From an uncultured Porphyromonadaceae bacterium (GTDB taxonomy: Bacteria; Bacteroidota; Bacteroidia; Bacteroidales; Muribaculaceae): a DNA stretch of 64,000 bases. The DNA lies in the NCBI GenBank assembly GCA_947178165.1, contig CAMWXH010000002.1, positions 28,863 through 92,862 of the forward strand. The letters run 5' to 3'. How positions within the stretch are numbered: position 1 is the stretch's first letter; each line of letters opens with the position of its first letter. Position numbers and translations under genes: made by a program. The notes under the pieces were generated by a model. The model was not told the origin of the DNA. It ran no database searches and was given only the letters and a program-made list of their open reading frames with translations. Shown one piece after another: positions 35,567 through 45,902 of the stretch.

Positions 35567-36307
35567 ATGCCAGGATTAATTGATAGCGAAAGGCCTCCAC
35601 GTAGGCAAATGACACTCTTCTTCATCATCGACAAATCAGGCTCGATGGGTGGTTCTAAAATCGGGAGTGTAAACGATGCAATCGAGAATGTTCTCCCTAT
35701 GATTGCCGAAATTTCCGACAACAATACTGACGCCGAAATCCGCGTAGCAGCATTGGAGTTCTCCAACAGTACACAATGGCTCTATGATGAGCCAAAGCTT
35801 GCACATGAGTTCATCTGGCAACCCGTACAGGCTGCCGGTATGACATCTCTTGGTGAAGCATGTCTCGAACTTAACAAGAAACTTTCGCGTAACGGTGGTT
35901 ACATGTCTTCTCCGAGCGGATGCTTTGCTCCTGCATTCATCCTTCTCTCTGATGGTGGTCCCACTGATAACTTCGATGCCGGTGTCAAGAAGCTATGGGA
36001 AAATAGCTGGTTCAAGAGCGGAATCAAGTTGGCTATTTCAATTGATTCAGATGTGAACGTTCTGGAACAGTTCACTGGATCAAAGGAATCAATCGTGGAA
36101 GTTCACAATATAGAAGCCCTGAAGGACATGATTAAGTTCATGGCTCTCACATCTTCCCAGATCGGTAGCCAAAGCTCTACTTCTGCGGAGAAAACAAAGC
36201 AAGAACTTGTAGAAGAAAAGATCAAAGACATCGTAGACAACACCTCCGGTGCAGAGACTGCCGCTGAACCCAAACAAGGTAGCGACTCATACGATGAATG
36301 GGATTAA
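35567..36307 (+). CDS. TerY-like VWA protein
   Basis: A 246-aa von Willebrand A domain with an intact MIDAS: FIIDKSGSMGGSKI (DxSxS-type, ~20-33), the mid-domain Thr (GMTSLGEA) and LSDGGPTDNF. After ~200 residues a polar tail ends in SYDEWD. TerY proteins usually carry a C-terminal zinc ribbon; here that domain is probably supplied by the gene at 33862. It is between kinase and phosphatase, in triad order. Confidence 0.9.
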   Translation: MPGLIDSERPPRRQMTLFFIIDKSGSMGGSKIGSVNDAIENVLPMIAEISDNNTDAEIRVAALEFSNSTQWLYDEPKLAHEFIWQPVQAAGMTSLGEACLELNKKLSRNGGYMSSPSGCFAPAFILLSDGGPTDNFDAGVKKLWENSWFKSGIKLAISIDSDVNVLEQFTGSKESIVEVHNIEALKDMIKFMALTSSQIGSQSSTSAEKTKQELVEEKIKDIVDNTSGAETAAEPKQGSDSYDEWD

Positions 36308-36318
36308 AATGACACAAT

Positions 36319-37488
36319 ATGAAAGGAGTAAGTTCTCTGAAACATACATGTCAGGGAGAAAGTCATAAAGCAACAAACAAACCTTGTCAAGACTTTTCAC
36401 AGGCAGAATCAAAAGAGGCGTATGCCGTGGCTATTGTAAGCGATGGCCACGGCGGTGTACGCTATTTCAGAAGCGACAAAGGTTCTGAAATAGCTGTCCG
36501 TTGCGCAAAGAAAGCAATCGAGAAATTTGTTAAGGAGACCTCCAATACCCAACTATTCAAGGGGAAGAGACTCACCCAAATAGGAATAAATCCTGAGAAG
36601 TCTGATGACAAAGTATATACGGCACTATACTGGCTCGTTTCAAGTATCATCCGACAGTGGAACTCTGAAATCTTGAAAGATGCTCAAACTCGTAGAATTA
36701 CAGAGTGGGAGCAACAACATGTAGAGCAGAAATATCTTGATGATTTTACCAATAGCCTGATTAGCGATGAAGGTAAATTGGAAAAGGTATATGGATGCAC
36801 ATTGATGGCTTTTGTTATGACCAAGGATTATTGGTTTGCCTTCCAGATTGGAGACGGTAAAATGGTATTCTTTAATCTTGGAGATCAAGGTATGGAAGAC
36901 AATCAGTTTATCCCCTGGGATGACAAATGTTTTCTCAATAAGACCACATCAATCTGCGATAGTGATGCTGCTTCAGAGTTTAGATTTGTCTATTGCGGAG
37001 ACGGTACATTTCCTGAAGCTGTTTTCCTCGGTTCGGATGGAATTGATGACACATATGGCGATGGCGACAAGCTAACAGACTTTTACATCAGGATTTATAA
37101 GGAGATAGCGACTTCGAGTCCAAAACAGGTAAAGAAAACGTTAGCCTCTGATTTACCTATAATTAGCAAAATGGGTAGTCAGGATGATATGTCGATTGCT
37201 TGTATCTACTGGAATAATAATGAGCGTGTACGTCAGAATGCACGGCTAATGTCGCAATGGCAACTTGCTAAACTCCATCAGGAATCTAATGAACTGGAAG
37301 CCAAAAAATCAACTCTGCGTGAGAAGATTGAGCGATTCAAAGATTCACGCGAATTAATTGAAAAGCAACGCATAGAATTGACTTATGCGGAGAATGATTT
37401 GAGAAGAGTTGAGGAATCTCTTGAGAAGATCGAAGGAAACGTGCAAACAATTCTGACATTTGATTTGAACTTGAATAAACAGAACTAA
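36319..37488 (+). CDS. PP2C-family protein phosphatase with coiled-coil tail
   Basis: A 389-aa PP2C (PPM) phosphatase. Metal-binding motifs are QDFS (Asp25), VSDGHGGVRYF (Asp42) and GSQDDMSIA (Asp289-Asp290). A FLGSDGIDDTY segment matches the 'sDG--d' motif. Residues ~310-380 form a charged coiled coil (ANDLRRVEESLEKIEG-like heptads). It should reverse the action of the kinase two genes upstream. It follows the VWA gene by 11 bp and precedes the zinc-finger gene by 3 bp. Confidence 0.9.
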   Translation: MKGVSSLKHTCQGESHKATNKPCQDFSQAESKEAYAVAIVSDGHGGVRYFRSDKGSEIAVRCAKKAIEKFVKETSNTQLFKGKRLTQIGINPEKSDDKVYTALYWLVSSIIRQWNSEILKDAQTRRITEWEQQHVEQKYLDDFTNSLISDEGKLEKVYGCTLMAFVMTKDYWFAFQIGDGKMVFFNLGDQGMEDNQFIPWDDKCFLNKTTSICDSDAASEFRFVYCGDGTFPEAVFLGSDGIDDTYGDGDKLTDFYIRIYKEIATSSPKQVKKTLASDLPIISKMGSQDDMSIACIYWNNNERVRQNARLMSQWQLAKLHQESNELEAKKSTLREKIERFKDSRELIEKQRIELTYAENDLRRVEESLEKIEGNVQTILTFDLNLNKQN

Positions 37489-37491
37489 TCA

Positions 37492-38589
37492 ATGGGAACA
37501 TGTAAGTATTGCGGTCAATCAACTATTTTGTTCTCACGCTCTCACAAGGAGTGTGAGAACAAACATGCTTTAGCATTATCTGACTTTGAGAAGGTTTGCA
37601 CCTCTTTCTTCGCTGGATATAAATCTCAGTCTGAGATCGTAAGTGAACGGAACATGCTCCAATCCTCATCATTCTTATCGGATGAGGATATAGTGGATAT
37701 TGCAGATAAGGCAATACGCGCATATACGGACTCAATCCGTCGTCCATTTGTCCCAAGCCAGTTGTCTCTGGTGGACTCCTTTATCAATGCTGTAGGTGTT
37801 TCATACGCCAATCTAAACAGAAATGGTGCGGTAGATTCATTCTCCCAAAAACTTATTAAGGGGTTCATGGTTGATTATTTCTCTGATCAACTTACCTTAC
37901 CAGCCGCGCAAAAGAGATGCCAGCGGGTTACATCAACGCTACCGATGAATGTAGCTAATGAGAGAAATGCCTATCTCTATGTACTTGACAAGACGGCGAA
38001 AAACTTCTTGGATGATGGGATGCTTACAGACTCAGAACAACGTAAAATAGACGAGTATATCTCAGCTTTATCGCTACCGATCAATAATCTTCCGGCTCAG
38101 TTCAATGGCTCATATCTGGAGAAGCTCGGACAGGTCGCAATTCTTAAAAATTTCGAGAGAGGTATTCTGCCACCTCGGAATATGAGTGTGCCGGTAATTC
38201 TTGGTAAAAACGAGAGTGTGCTATGGTCGTTTAACGGCATCACGCTTTACGAAAAAAAAATACAGCGAGAATGGGTCGGACGTAATCGGGGGTTGTCTTT
38301 CCGGATTTGTCGAGGTGTTTACTATCGTACTGGTGGCAGCAAAGGACATCCTGTTGAACACTGCACGATGCAATCTCTCGGTACAGGCACACTATTTGTA
38401 ACGAATAAGAATCTTATCTTTCATTCCATGATGAAAGGGATAAAGATTCCTTATAAGAAAATAATTGGTGCTACGCCATATAGCGATGGAATCGAGATCC
38501 ATCGTGACGGTACAAACGCCAAACGATTAACAATGCAAGGTTTCGATCCTTGGTTTGTGATGAATCTTCTTTCAATGATAGCAGAATAA
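37492..38589 (+). CDS. Zinc-finger protein with C-terminal PH-like domain
   Basis: A 365-aa protein. The N-terminus CKYCGQSTILFSRSHKEC has Cys4, Cys7, His18 and Cys21 and looks like a small zinc-binding knuckle. The middle is helical (DGMLTDSEQRKIDEYISAL resembles helical TerB-like or EF-hand-like segments, but weakly). The last ~90 residues (GTLFVTNKNLIFHSMMKGIKIPYKKIIGATPYSDGIEI) are a bacterial PH-like domain. A member of the module by tight spacing (3 and 4 bp). Likely an adaptor; function not known. Confidence 0.65.
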   Translation: MGTCKYCGQSTILFSRSHKECENKHALALSDFEKVCTSFFAGYKSQSEIVSERNMLQSSSFLSDEDIVDIADKAIRAYTDSIRRPFVPSQLSLVDSFINAVGVSYANLNRNGAVDSFSQKLIKGFMVDYFSDQLTLPAAQKRCQRVTSTLPMNVANERNAYLYVLDKTAKNFLDDGMLTDSEQRKIDEYISALSLPINNLPAQFNGSYLEKLGQVAILKNFERGILPPRNMSVPVILGKNESVLWSFNGITLYEKKIQREWVGRNRGLSFRICRGVYYRTGGSKGHPVEHCTMQSLGTGTLFVTNKNLIFHSMMKGIKIPYKKIIGATPYSDGIEIHRDGTNAKRLTMQGFDPWFVMNLLSMIAE

Positions 38590-38593
38590 TACA

Positions 38594-41500
38594 ATGGGCT
38601 ATATTGAGGACATACAGGCAATTGATGCTTTGACACTTGATGACATCATCCGGGTGTCACGGAATAATGTGCCTTTAAAATATCGAGAAAAGCCTTGGTC
38701 ATGCTTTGGCTTGAATCATGGTACTGCTGTGCTATCTAATGAGGAACAGCTATGTTGCTATATAGCTTCATACGGAGAGATGCACAAGGGGAAATTGGAA
38801 AAAGCCCTTGAAACATTCCCGTGGAGAGAACTGACATCCAATCTTGAAATTATTGACTGGGGATGCGGTCAGGGCATTGCATCCGTACATTTTGTCTCTA
38901 AACTTAGAGATTTTAATCATTTGTCAAAGCTCCAGAAGATAACTCTCATCGAGCCATCAACGGTAGCATTGGAACGTGCCAAAGCCAATGTTTTACAGGC
39001 TGTCGGTAGCAATGTTGAGATTGAGACAAAGAATCTATATCTGCCATCAGTTAACCCGACATCGAAAGCAGAACTTGATAAGTTACATATTGAGGAACCA
39101 GTATGTATCCATCTGTTTTCCAACATCCTCGATATTTCCGAAATAGACCTAAAGAAGCTTGCAAACATAATAGCCACTACAGGCTATCGACATTACTTTA
39201 TCTGCATGGGTCCGTTGAATTATGGGAATCATCGAATCGAGGCTTTCAGCAGATATTTTGCAAAAGCCAACGAATATATTTTCTCTAATTCCGTATATCC
39301 TCAATACAAGCAACTGAGCAACGGCAAGTGGTACAGTTGCGTCACGAAGGGATTTAGAATGCTCCGCGAGGATGGGGAACCATTCCTTGTTCCATTATCG
39401 TTCTTCCCACCGAGGGAGTTTCTCGCATCATATAAGCTTGATGCTCTTTGGAAAGCCGATAATATAGTTTCTTTTGAGAGCCATGGCGCATTTGAGGTGC
39501 TGGCACCTTTCGATATTGGGGCAAGTGTCTATTCCGATGTAGATCCAGTCATAGCAGTTCTGAATAATGTCATAACCAGAGGTATCCCAACCAAGTGTAG
39601 CCCGTTTATTGAAAAACAGTTTGCTGATATATTTAAGGCAACATCGGAAACTGAGAGATATGGTGCTGTCAGTTATGAGGTTGTGGACAGTAAGTCATTA
39701 AAAGACAATGAGGATATATTCCGATATACTCCCATTGGAATAGCGCGAATACAGAAAGTCGTTTTAGAGGCAATCTTGACAGGCCGATTATCGCTTGATA
39801 ATAATGAATGGAAGGTAATAGTCAAGGAAGCTGACTATCCATGCGCTGCATTGGCATTTGCAGACTTGGAGCAGATGTTCAATCATCTAGGCCCACTTAC
39901 TGTCGAATATTCTGAAAGGAGATTCCCAAAGATAACCCTTTCGATTATAAACTCCGAATTTAAGGATTCTCCTTTGCATCTTGGCAATAAGTGTGTATCG
40001 TCTGTCAAAAAAATAAATAAGGAAGAGGAGTTTGATTTAGTCATCGACATCAGCTTTAAGGATAAGACTGATGCCGAGCATGTCCAGTTCTCGGAGTTTA
40101 AGGCTAAAAATGATTGTTATTTCAATATCAGATCTTGTGAACAGACTACATCTCGACCAATATACACTTCGGATAGGATAACCTATAAGCCACTTACTCA
40201 ACTCAATCAATCTGGTGGATATGATAATATAGTTGAAAATGTAGAGCATCTGAATTATTTTCTTACTCTGATTTTCCGGAAAATTGCTTTCCGCCCGGGC
40301 CAGTTACCTATACTTAATCGGGCAATGCAAAATAAGGGAGTAATCGGATTGCTCCCGACAGGCGGCGGTAAGTCACTGACATATCAGCTTGCTGCAATGC
40401 TCCAACCCGGAGTTACCGTTGTTATCGACCCGTTGAAGTCTTTGATGGAGGATCAATATGACGGTTTACGTGCCATAGGTATTGATGCCTGTACCTATAT
40501 AAATTCCGAACTTCTGCCAGAAGAGCGAATCGCGCATGAGGCTATGATGGAGTCATCGGAGGTTATCTTCGCTTTTATGTCTCCCGAACGATTGTGCATA
40601 TATGAGTTCAGAGAGAGGCTTCAAAATATGCACGAACTTGGTGTATATTTCTCATATGGTGTTATCGATGAAGTACACTGCGTCTCCGAATGGGGACAGG
40701 ATTTCAGGTTCTCATATCTTCATCTTGGGCGGAATCTTTATAGCTATGTTAAACCAAAGGTAGGCGAAATCTCCCTGTTTGGTCTTACCGCAACGGCATC
40801 ATTTGACGTGTTATCGGATGTCGAACGAGAATTGTCCGGGCATGGTTCATTCACACTTGATCCGGATACTATCGTAAGATATGAGAACAGCAACCGTCTC
40901 GAATTACAGTATAAAATAGAGCGTGTTGATGTTGGATATAAACCAGAGCCATATTTTAATGACCACGGGCTGTTGCACAATCTTCCATGTCCTGTAAATA
41001 TTGGAGATAAGTGGGACGCTTATAACCAAAAGAGTAAATTCTTAAAGGATTTATTGCCTAAGATACCGGGATATTTAAGAGAACTTAGCACGGAAGCCTC
41101 TGTCGATACTATAGTATCTAAATTTAAGGACAGAGAAGAATTAACAGCTATAGAAAGTTCAACATTAAGTGCTGAACTCAGTGATGATTACTTAAGTCAG
41201 CGCGAAGTCTATGAAGGAGCGGGTATCATCTTCTGTCCTCATGTGAACACTACTGGGGTTAGCGTAGGATATAATGCAAGCAATTTATCCGATTTATGCG
41301 AAGTTGGCTCATTTGCTGGATCTAATCTAAAATCAGATTTGGGCGATGAATTAACCGACAATCAGTCAATGATTAATATGCGTAAATTCAGGGATAACCA
41401 ATATCCTATAATGGTTGCGACCAAGGCATTTGGCATGGGCATAGACAAACCAAATGTACGATTCACTGTGAATATGAACTATTCAAGTTCATTGGAGAGT

Positions 41501-43159
41501 TTTGTGCAAGAAGCTGGTCGAGCCGGCCGAGATCGCAAAATGGCATTGTCAATAATTCTTCTTGCTAATTACGACCTTATAAGAATTTCTCAAAATTGTC
41601 CAGTAAATGACCAATATGGACTAATATCAACGATAAAAGGACATTGGTTTAGGAAAGAAGATTTGCGAACGATAATGACTGCATATGGAATATCCATTGA
41701 TATGCGGTTTATTGAGCAATGTAATCCTATAACTGATTTCGTAAGGCTCAAATGTAATACAGACAACGTCAGAAATCAAAACGGAGAAGAGGTTCGAGAT
41801 AATAAGGGTAATCTCAAAAAACAATATTGGAGATGCAATGAAAACTGCTCTAAATATGGCACATGTCAACTCAGAAACGTTGATTATGGGCTAAGATACA
41901 AGTGGATTTACTTCCCAGATTTGCAGAGATACCTTCGAGAAAATCGGATTCGACTTCAATCATCCGACTATGAATATAATGGCCCGGATTATGGTAATGT
42001 CATGTATTTCTTTGACAATAATTTCAAAGGTGAATATGAAGAAAAAGTCAAGATGCATGAATTGCTCAATATCCTCGGAGTTCGTTATTTTATTGGTAAT
42101 GACAGAAGAATAAAGCATGAAGCTATCAGATATGCGAATGGATTTCTTCCTGCATTACTGGATTGTAATGTGGGTGAGGAACTGGTCGTTCTGATACCAT
42201 ACGATAACAAAACGTATCAAGATGTAGCGAAGGCCATATACCGAATGTGCATTATTGGACTTATTGATGATTATACTCAAAATTATTCAAATAATCCAGA
42301 TGATCAATATTTTCGGATTGTAACTCGTAGAAAGAAAGCCGGGGCATATTATGAGCGATTAAAAGAATTTTTGCAGAGATATTATTCTGAAGAACGTGCT
42401 GAAAATGAAGTAGAGCGTGCGAGTATTCGCAAAATTGATAGGCGTCGAGTAAAAGATGATCAAGTAGAAATATTACGTTGTCTTGGTTATCTGACAGAAT
42501 TTGTTTACGACAAAGTCGTCATGAAGCGTAAACGTGCAATTGACGATATGCGTAATTTCTGTCTCACAGGTATTGACGAAACCAAAGACTGGAAAGAGAT
42601 AAATGAAGATCTTAAGGATGAGATATTCTTTTATTTCAATTCTAAGTTCGCTCGCGTCGGATACAGAACAGAAAACGATGAGCCATTCTCACTATACGAT
42701 GATGTCGTAGAAGATAAACATCGGGATTTTGATATTCTGTTCAAGTATATGCGAGTCATCGATAATGACGTAATTGGAGCGTCCGGCTCACCGAAAGACA
42801 ATATCAAGCATCTTCGCGGTGCTGTCAGACTAATCAGGCGAAGTGAGACTGACACAAATCCAGTACTGTCTTTTCTCAATGTCTTCTGCCTGACAATCAT
42901 GAGACAGCCTAATGACAAGAATATGCTCCATGAACTTGAAGAGAGTTTTGTAGAAGGATACAGAATATTCAAAGAGGAAACGCATGATATAGAATATTTT
43001 TATTCCATGATTGATCAATTCTACAAAGAGTTCACGATTAACCATAGAAATGCCGCTTCTCAAAAAGAAATACGTCATCTCAAAGAACTTCAACTCTTAG
43101 CAGAACTTGAAGAAAACGGAGACTGGCTCACTGGTTTTAAAAATAACTACACCGCATAA
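38594..43159 (+). CDS. Methyltransferase-like domain fused to RecQ-family helicase
   Basis: A 1521-aa fusion. The N-terminal ~300 residues are a Rossmann methyltransferase-like fold (IIDWGCGQGIASVHF as SAM motif I, then ITLIEPSTVALERAKANV). From ~560 there is a RecQ-type helicase: RPGQLPILNRAM, Walker A LLPTGGGKSLTYQ (586-598), VIDEVHCVSEWGQDFR (Asp692), FGLTATAS, and in the second lobe ATKAFGMGIDKPNVRF and QEAGRAGRD. A Cys cluster (~C-NENCSKYGTC) resembles a RecQ zinc site. The substrate of the methylase part is unclear. It overlaps the coiled-coil gene by 1 bp. Confidence 0.88.
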   Translation: MGYIEDIQAIDALTLDDIIRVSRNNVPLKYREKPWSCFGLNHGTAVLSNEEQLCCYIASYGEMHKGKLEKALETFPWRELTSNLEIIDWGCGQGIASVHFVSKLRDFNHLSKLQKITLIEPSTVALERAKANVLQAVGSNVEIETKNLYLPSVNPTSKAELDKLHIEEPVCIHLFSNILDISEIDLKKLANIIATTGYRHYFICMGPLNYGNHRIEAFSRYFAKANEYIFSNSVYPQYKQLSNGKWYSCVTKGFRMLREDGEPFLVPLSFFPPREFLASYKLDALWKADNIVSFESHGAFEVLAPFDIGASVYSDVDPVIAVLNNVITRGIPTKCSPFIEKQFADIFKATSETERYGAVSYEVVDSKSLKDNEDIFRYTPIGIARIQKVVLEAILTGRLSLDNNEWKVIVKEADYPCAALAFADLEQMFNHLGPLTVEYSERRFPKITLSIINSEFKDSPLHLGNKCVSSVKKINKEEEFDLVIDISFKDKTDAEHVQFSEFKAKNDCYFNIRSCEQTTSRPIYTSDRITYKPLTQLNQSGGYDNIVENVEHLNYFLTLIFRKIAFRPGQLPILNRAMQNKGVIGLLPTGGGKSLTYQLAAMLQPGVTVVIDPLKSLMEDQYDGLRAIGIDACTYINSELLPEERIAHEAMMESSEVIFAFMSPERLCIYEFRERLQNMHELGVYFSYGVIDEVHCVSEWGQDFRFSYLHLGRNLYSYVKPKVGEISLFGLTATASFDVLSDVERELSGHGSFTLDPDTIVRYENSNRLELQYKIERVDVGYKPEPYFNDHGLLHNLPCPVNIGDKWDAYNQKSKFLKDLLPKIPGYLRELSTEASVDTIVSKFKDREELTAIESSTLSAELSDDYLSQREVYEGAGIIFCPHVNTTGVSVGYNASNLSDLCEVGSFAGSNLKSDLGDELTDNQSMINMRKFRDNQYPIMVATKAFGMGIDKPNVRFTVNMNYSSSLESFVQEAGRAGRDRKMALSIILLANYDLIRISQNCPVNDQYGLISTIKGHWFRKEDLRTIMTAYGISIDMRFIEQCNPITDFVRLKCNTDNVRNQNGEEVRDNKGNLKKQYWRCNENCSKYGTCQLRNVDYGLRYKWIYFPDLQRYLRENRIRLQSSDYEYNGPDYGNVMYFFDNNFKGEYEEKVKMHELLNILGVRYFIGNDRRIKHEAIRYANGFLPALLDCNVGEELVVLIPYDNKTYQDVAKAIYRMCIIGLIDDYTQNYSNNPDDQYFRIVTRRKKAGAYYERLKEFLQRYYSEERAENEVERASIRKIDRRRVKDDQVEILRCLGYLTEFVYDKVVMKRKRAIDDMRNFCLTGIDETKDWKEINEDLKDEIFFYFNSKFARVGYRTENDEPFSLYDDVVEDKHRDFDILFKYMRVIDNDVIGASGSPKDNIKHLRGAVRLIRRSETDTNPVLSFLNVFCLTIMRQPNDKNMLHELEESFVEGYRIFKEETHDIEYFYSMIDQFYKEFTINHRNAASQKEIRHLKELQLLAELEENGDWLTGFKNNYTA

Positions 43160-44208
43160 TGGATACACAACAAATACTCTCATCGTTGGCCTCACTGAGA
43201 GAAAATCTCTCGGCTATCGAAACTGCGCGACAACAGGTGCAGAATAATGTTGCTGCGTACGACAAGGTTCGTCAGCAACTTGCTGATACGTCCACAGATG
43301 TCTCCAAAATACTTGATGACTTCACATCTCTTATGAGTGAGATTGAAGGGTATCAGGCATCAATCTCAACAAATATTGAAGAAACAACATCTGACATCTT
43401 AAAGTCCTTAAAAAAGAAAGCCAATGTCATTTCAAATGAATCAACAATAGTTGTTGAAGCTCTCAGAACTTCTCTCGCATCTGTACAAAGCGAAATAAAA
43501 ACAGCAACAGATGATACTATCAAACGAATTGAGGCGAACACTGTCCAAACAAACCAAAATCTCGATAATCTACTACAAGAGTCTAACTCTCAATTTGTAG
43601 CATCAACAGAAAAGATTGTTAAATCCTTTGCAAAAGAAATTGAAAAATTCCAGAAGCAGGTTAATAATCTCTCGGAGAAATTCGATAAAAGCCTTTCGGC
43701 GCAATTAGGACGATTGGCAACAAGTGTAAATGACCATATTGGTAAGTACGAGTCTCTCAATCAGGAATTGAAGAATCAGATTGCTGACTTGAAAAGCATT
43801 AACGATGAATTGAAAGCCGTCATTGCAACCCTTGAAACATCTATCAGTAATAAAATAGATGAGATACTACCCAATCTCTCTTCTCTCATTGATGGTGTGG
43901 TAACAGAGATTGGTAAGTCCAAGGCCGAAGTTAAGGAGGAAATCGACTCCGCATATCAGAAGGTTAAGACCGACTTAAAAGGCAGCCATGATGCTACAAG
44001 GAAGAGAATTGAGAAGTTTGATGATAGACTTTCATCAAATCACAACAAAACTCTTTCTGCAATAGAGAACTCGGGAAAGAGTTTTCATGATAAGATAGAA
44101 GAAGTTAAGTCACAAAACGGTAGCACACGTACACTGATGCTTATAGGGTTTGTTATAATAGCACTCCCGATACTACTGATGTTTGCAAGAATGTTCAAAT
44201 TTATTTAA
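43159..44208 (+). CDS. Long coiled-coil protein with C-terminal membrane anchor
   Basis: A 349-aa protein that is almost entirely heptad-like and Gln/Ser/Lys-rich (residues ~1-315), ending in one hydrophobic segment, TLMLIGFVIIALPILLMFA, and a short FKFI tail. This predicts a rod anchored by its C-terminus in the inner membrane. No signal peptide. It starts on the last base of the helicase gene's stop codon and lies 5 bp before the second VWA gene. It could tether the signalling or DNA-processing complex to the membrane. Confidence 0.75.
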   Translation: MDTQQILSSLASLRENLSAIETARQQVQNNVAAYDKVRQQLADTSTDVSKILDDFTSLMSEIEGYQASISTNIEETTSDILKSLKKKANVISNESTIVVEALRTSLASVQSEIKTATDDTIKRIEANTVQTNQNLDNLLQESNSQFVASTEKIVKSFAKEIEKFQKQVNNLSEKFDKSLSAQLGRLATSVNDHIGKYESLNQELKNQIADLKSINDELKAVIATLETSISNKIDEILPNLSSLIDGVVTEIGKSKAEVKEEIDSAYQKVKTDLKGSHDATRKRIEKFDDRLSSNHNKTLSAIENSGKSFHDKIEEVKSQNGSTRTLMLIGFVIIALPILLMFARMFKFI

Positions 44209-44213
44209 TAGAT

Positions 44214-44804
44214 ATGGATATAATCTTGATGATAGACATATCCGGCAGCATGAACGGCCATAAAATTTCGGCTGTAACTGATGCTCTTGAGAATCTTAAA
44301 GAGTCTCTGGTTAATTATAACTATGACAATGGACCGGTAAGGATATGTGTGCAATTTTTCTCAAGAGATGTTAGTTGGTTTAATGAAGTACCCATTCTTA
44401 TTGAAGACTTTCAGTGGGAAGAACCATTCTGCACAGGCTTGACTTCGTTAGGTTTGGCATGCTCATCGCTGTGTGAGTTCCTCCAAAACACAGAATTGTC
44501 TAAGATCATCAAGATTATCCTTATATCCGATGGTTGTCCAACTGATGATTATGATGAAGGTCTTAACCGATTGAGGGAATTGACCATCTTCAACACATCG
44601 TACCGGTATGCTATCGGATTAGGCGAAGAGGCTGATATACCTTCGCTTGTCAAGTTCACAAATGATATTGATAAGGTTTTTCGTGTAACAGACTTGGACA
44701 AACTGCTAGATTGCATGACAAAAGCGGTTGTTGAAAATGGTGTTCCTGAAACCCTAGAACTCCCTTCATCTTCCAATGACTCTGAAGCTGACGAATGGGA
44801 ATAA
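44214..44804 (+). CDS. Second VWA protein
   Basis: A 196-aa minimal VWA domain with MIDAS LMIDISGSMNGHKI, the TSLG threonine and LISDGCPTDDY. It is a shorter paralogue of the VWA at 35567 and shares its C-terminal end type (ADEWE here, YDEWD there). It lacks a zinc ribbon. It sits between the membrane coiled coil and DUF1848, at the start of the module's second half. Confidence 0.85.
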   Translation: MDIILMIDISGSMNGHKISAVTDALENLKESLVNYNYDNGPVRICVQFFSRDVSWFNEVPILIEDFQWEEPFCTGLTSLGLACSSLCEFLQNTELSKIIKIILISDGCPTDDYDEGLNRLRELTIFNTSYRYAIGLGEEADIPSLVKFTNDIDKVFRVTDLDKLLDCMTKAVVENGVPETLELPSSSNDSEADEWE

Positions 44805-44816
44805 TTTAGAAAGGAA

Positions 44817-45902
44817 ATGGCTAGCAATAAAATAAAAATCATAAACGATAATGGAGTAGTTGTGGATGCAACGGCTCCGGTGATCGTGTCTGCGAGTCGA
44901 TCGACAGATATTCCGGCCTTCTATGCCGATTGGTTTTTCGAGCGATTACGACGTGGATATTCCGTTTGGACTAATCCGTTTAACGGCGTACCATCTTATG
45001 TATCCTACCAGAATACTCGTTTCATAGTATTCTGGTCAAAGAATCCACGACCTCTTTTAAAGCATCTTGATTATCTTAAGGAAAGAGAGATAGAGTGCTA
45101 CATACAATATACCCTTAACGATTATGAAAGAGAGGGACTCGAAAAAGGCGTGGCTCCATTATCACAGCGAATTGAAACCTTTAAGATGCTCGTTGATAAG
45201 TTAGGAAAGGGACGTGTGATCTGGCGATTCGATCCGATGATACTGACTGAAAAAATCTCTATAGGTGATTTGCTCGATAAAGTCATGTTCATTGGAGATC
45301 AATTAAAAGGATATACGGAGAAGTTAGTTTTCAGCTATGCCGATATAGCAGCTTATCGTAAAGTGAAAGCTAATCTTGATAAGAATGGCATCAACTATAT
45401 GGAATGGAACGAGTCCCAGATGAATGAGTTCGCCTCACAGCTGTCTCGCATGAATCATGAGAGAGACTGGAATTATACGTTGGCCACTTGTGGAGAAAAG
45501 ATAGATATTGACCAATATGGTATTCAACATAATCGTTGTGTGGATGACAACCTAATGATTCGTTTCGGATACGATGATAAGGATTTGATGGAGTTCCTGA
45601 AGGTTGATGTTCGCCACATCGCGCCAAAAACTCAATCATTATTTGATGAGTTTGACGAAGCCGCGCAAATACCCGAAGGTGCCATCATGCTCAATGACAC
45701 AACATACGCTGTTAAGAAGAAAAATAACAAGGACAACGGTCAACGTCAGTTCTGCGGTTGCATCGTAAGTAAAGACATCGGACAATATAACACATGCCCG
45801 CATCTCTGCGAGTATTGCTATGCAAATACAAGTAAAGAAGCAGCCGTTGCAAACTGGAAACGTCATAAACAAAATCCATTGGGTGAAAAAATCTTAGGAT
45901 AA
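44817..45902 (+). CDS. DUF1848 family protein with C-terminal Cys cluster
   Basis: A 361-aa DUF1848 protein: VIVSASRSTDIPAFYADWFFERL near the N-terminus, then VFWSKNPRPL and IQYTLNDYE. The C-terminus has CGC (Cys313, Cys315) and CPHLCEYCYAN (Cys327, Cys331, Cys334), probably an iron-sulfur cluster site. DUF1848 proteins are considered radical-SAM-like in fold, and their reaction is unknown. It adjoins the exonuclease-III-like gene directly (stop, then ATG). Confidence 0.85.
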   Translation: MASNKIKIINDNGVVVDATAPVIVSASRSTDIPAFYADWFFERLRRGYSVWTNPFNGVPSYVSYQNTRFIVFWSKNPRPLLKHLDYLKEREIECYIQYTLNDYEREGLEKGVAPLSQRIETFKMLVDKLGKGRVIWRFDPMILTEKISIGDLLDKVMFIGDQLKGYTEKLVFSYADIAAYRKVKANLDKNGINYMEWNESQMNEFASQLSRMNHERDWNYTLATCGEKIDIDQYGIQHNRCVDDNLMIRFGYDDKDLMEFLKVDVRHIAPKTQSLFDEFDEAAQIPEGAIMLNDTTYAVKKKNNKDNGQRQFCGCIVSKDIGQYNTCPHLCEYCYANTSKEAAVANWKRHKQNPLGEKILG

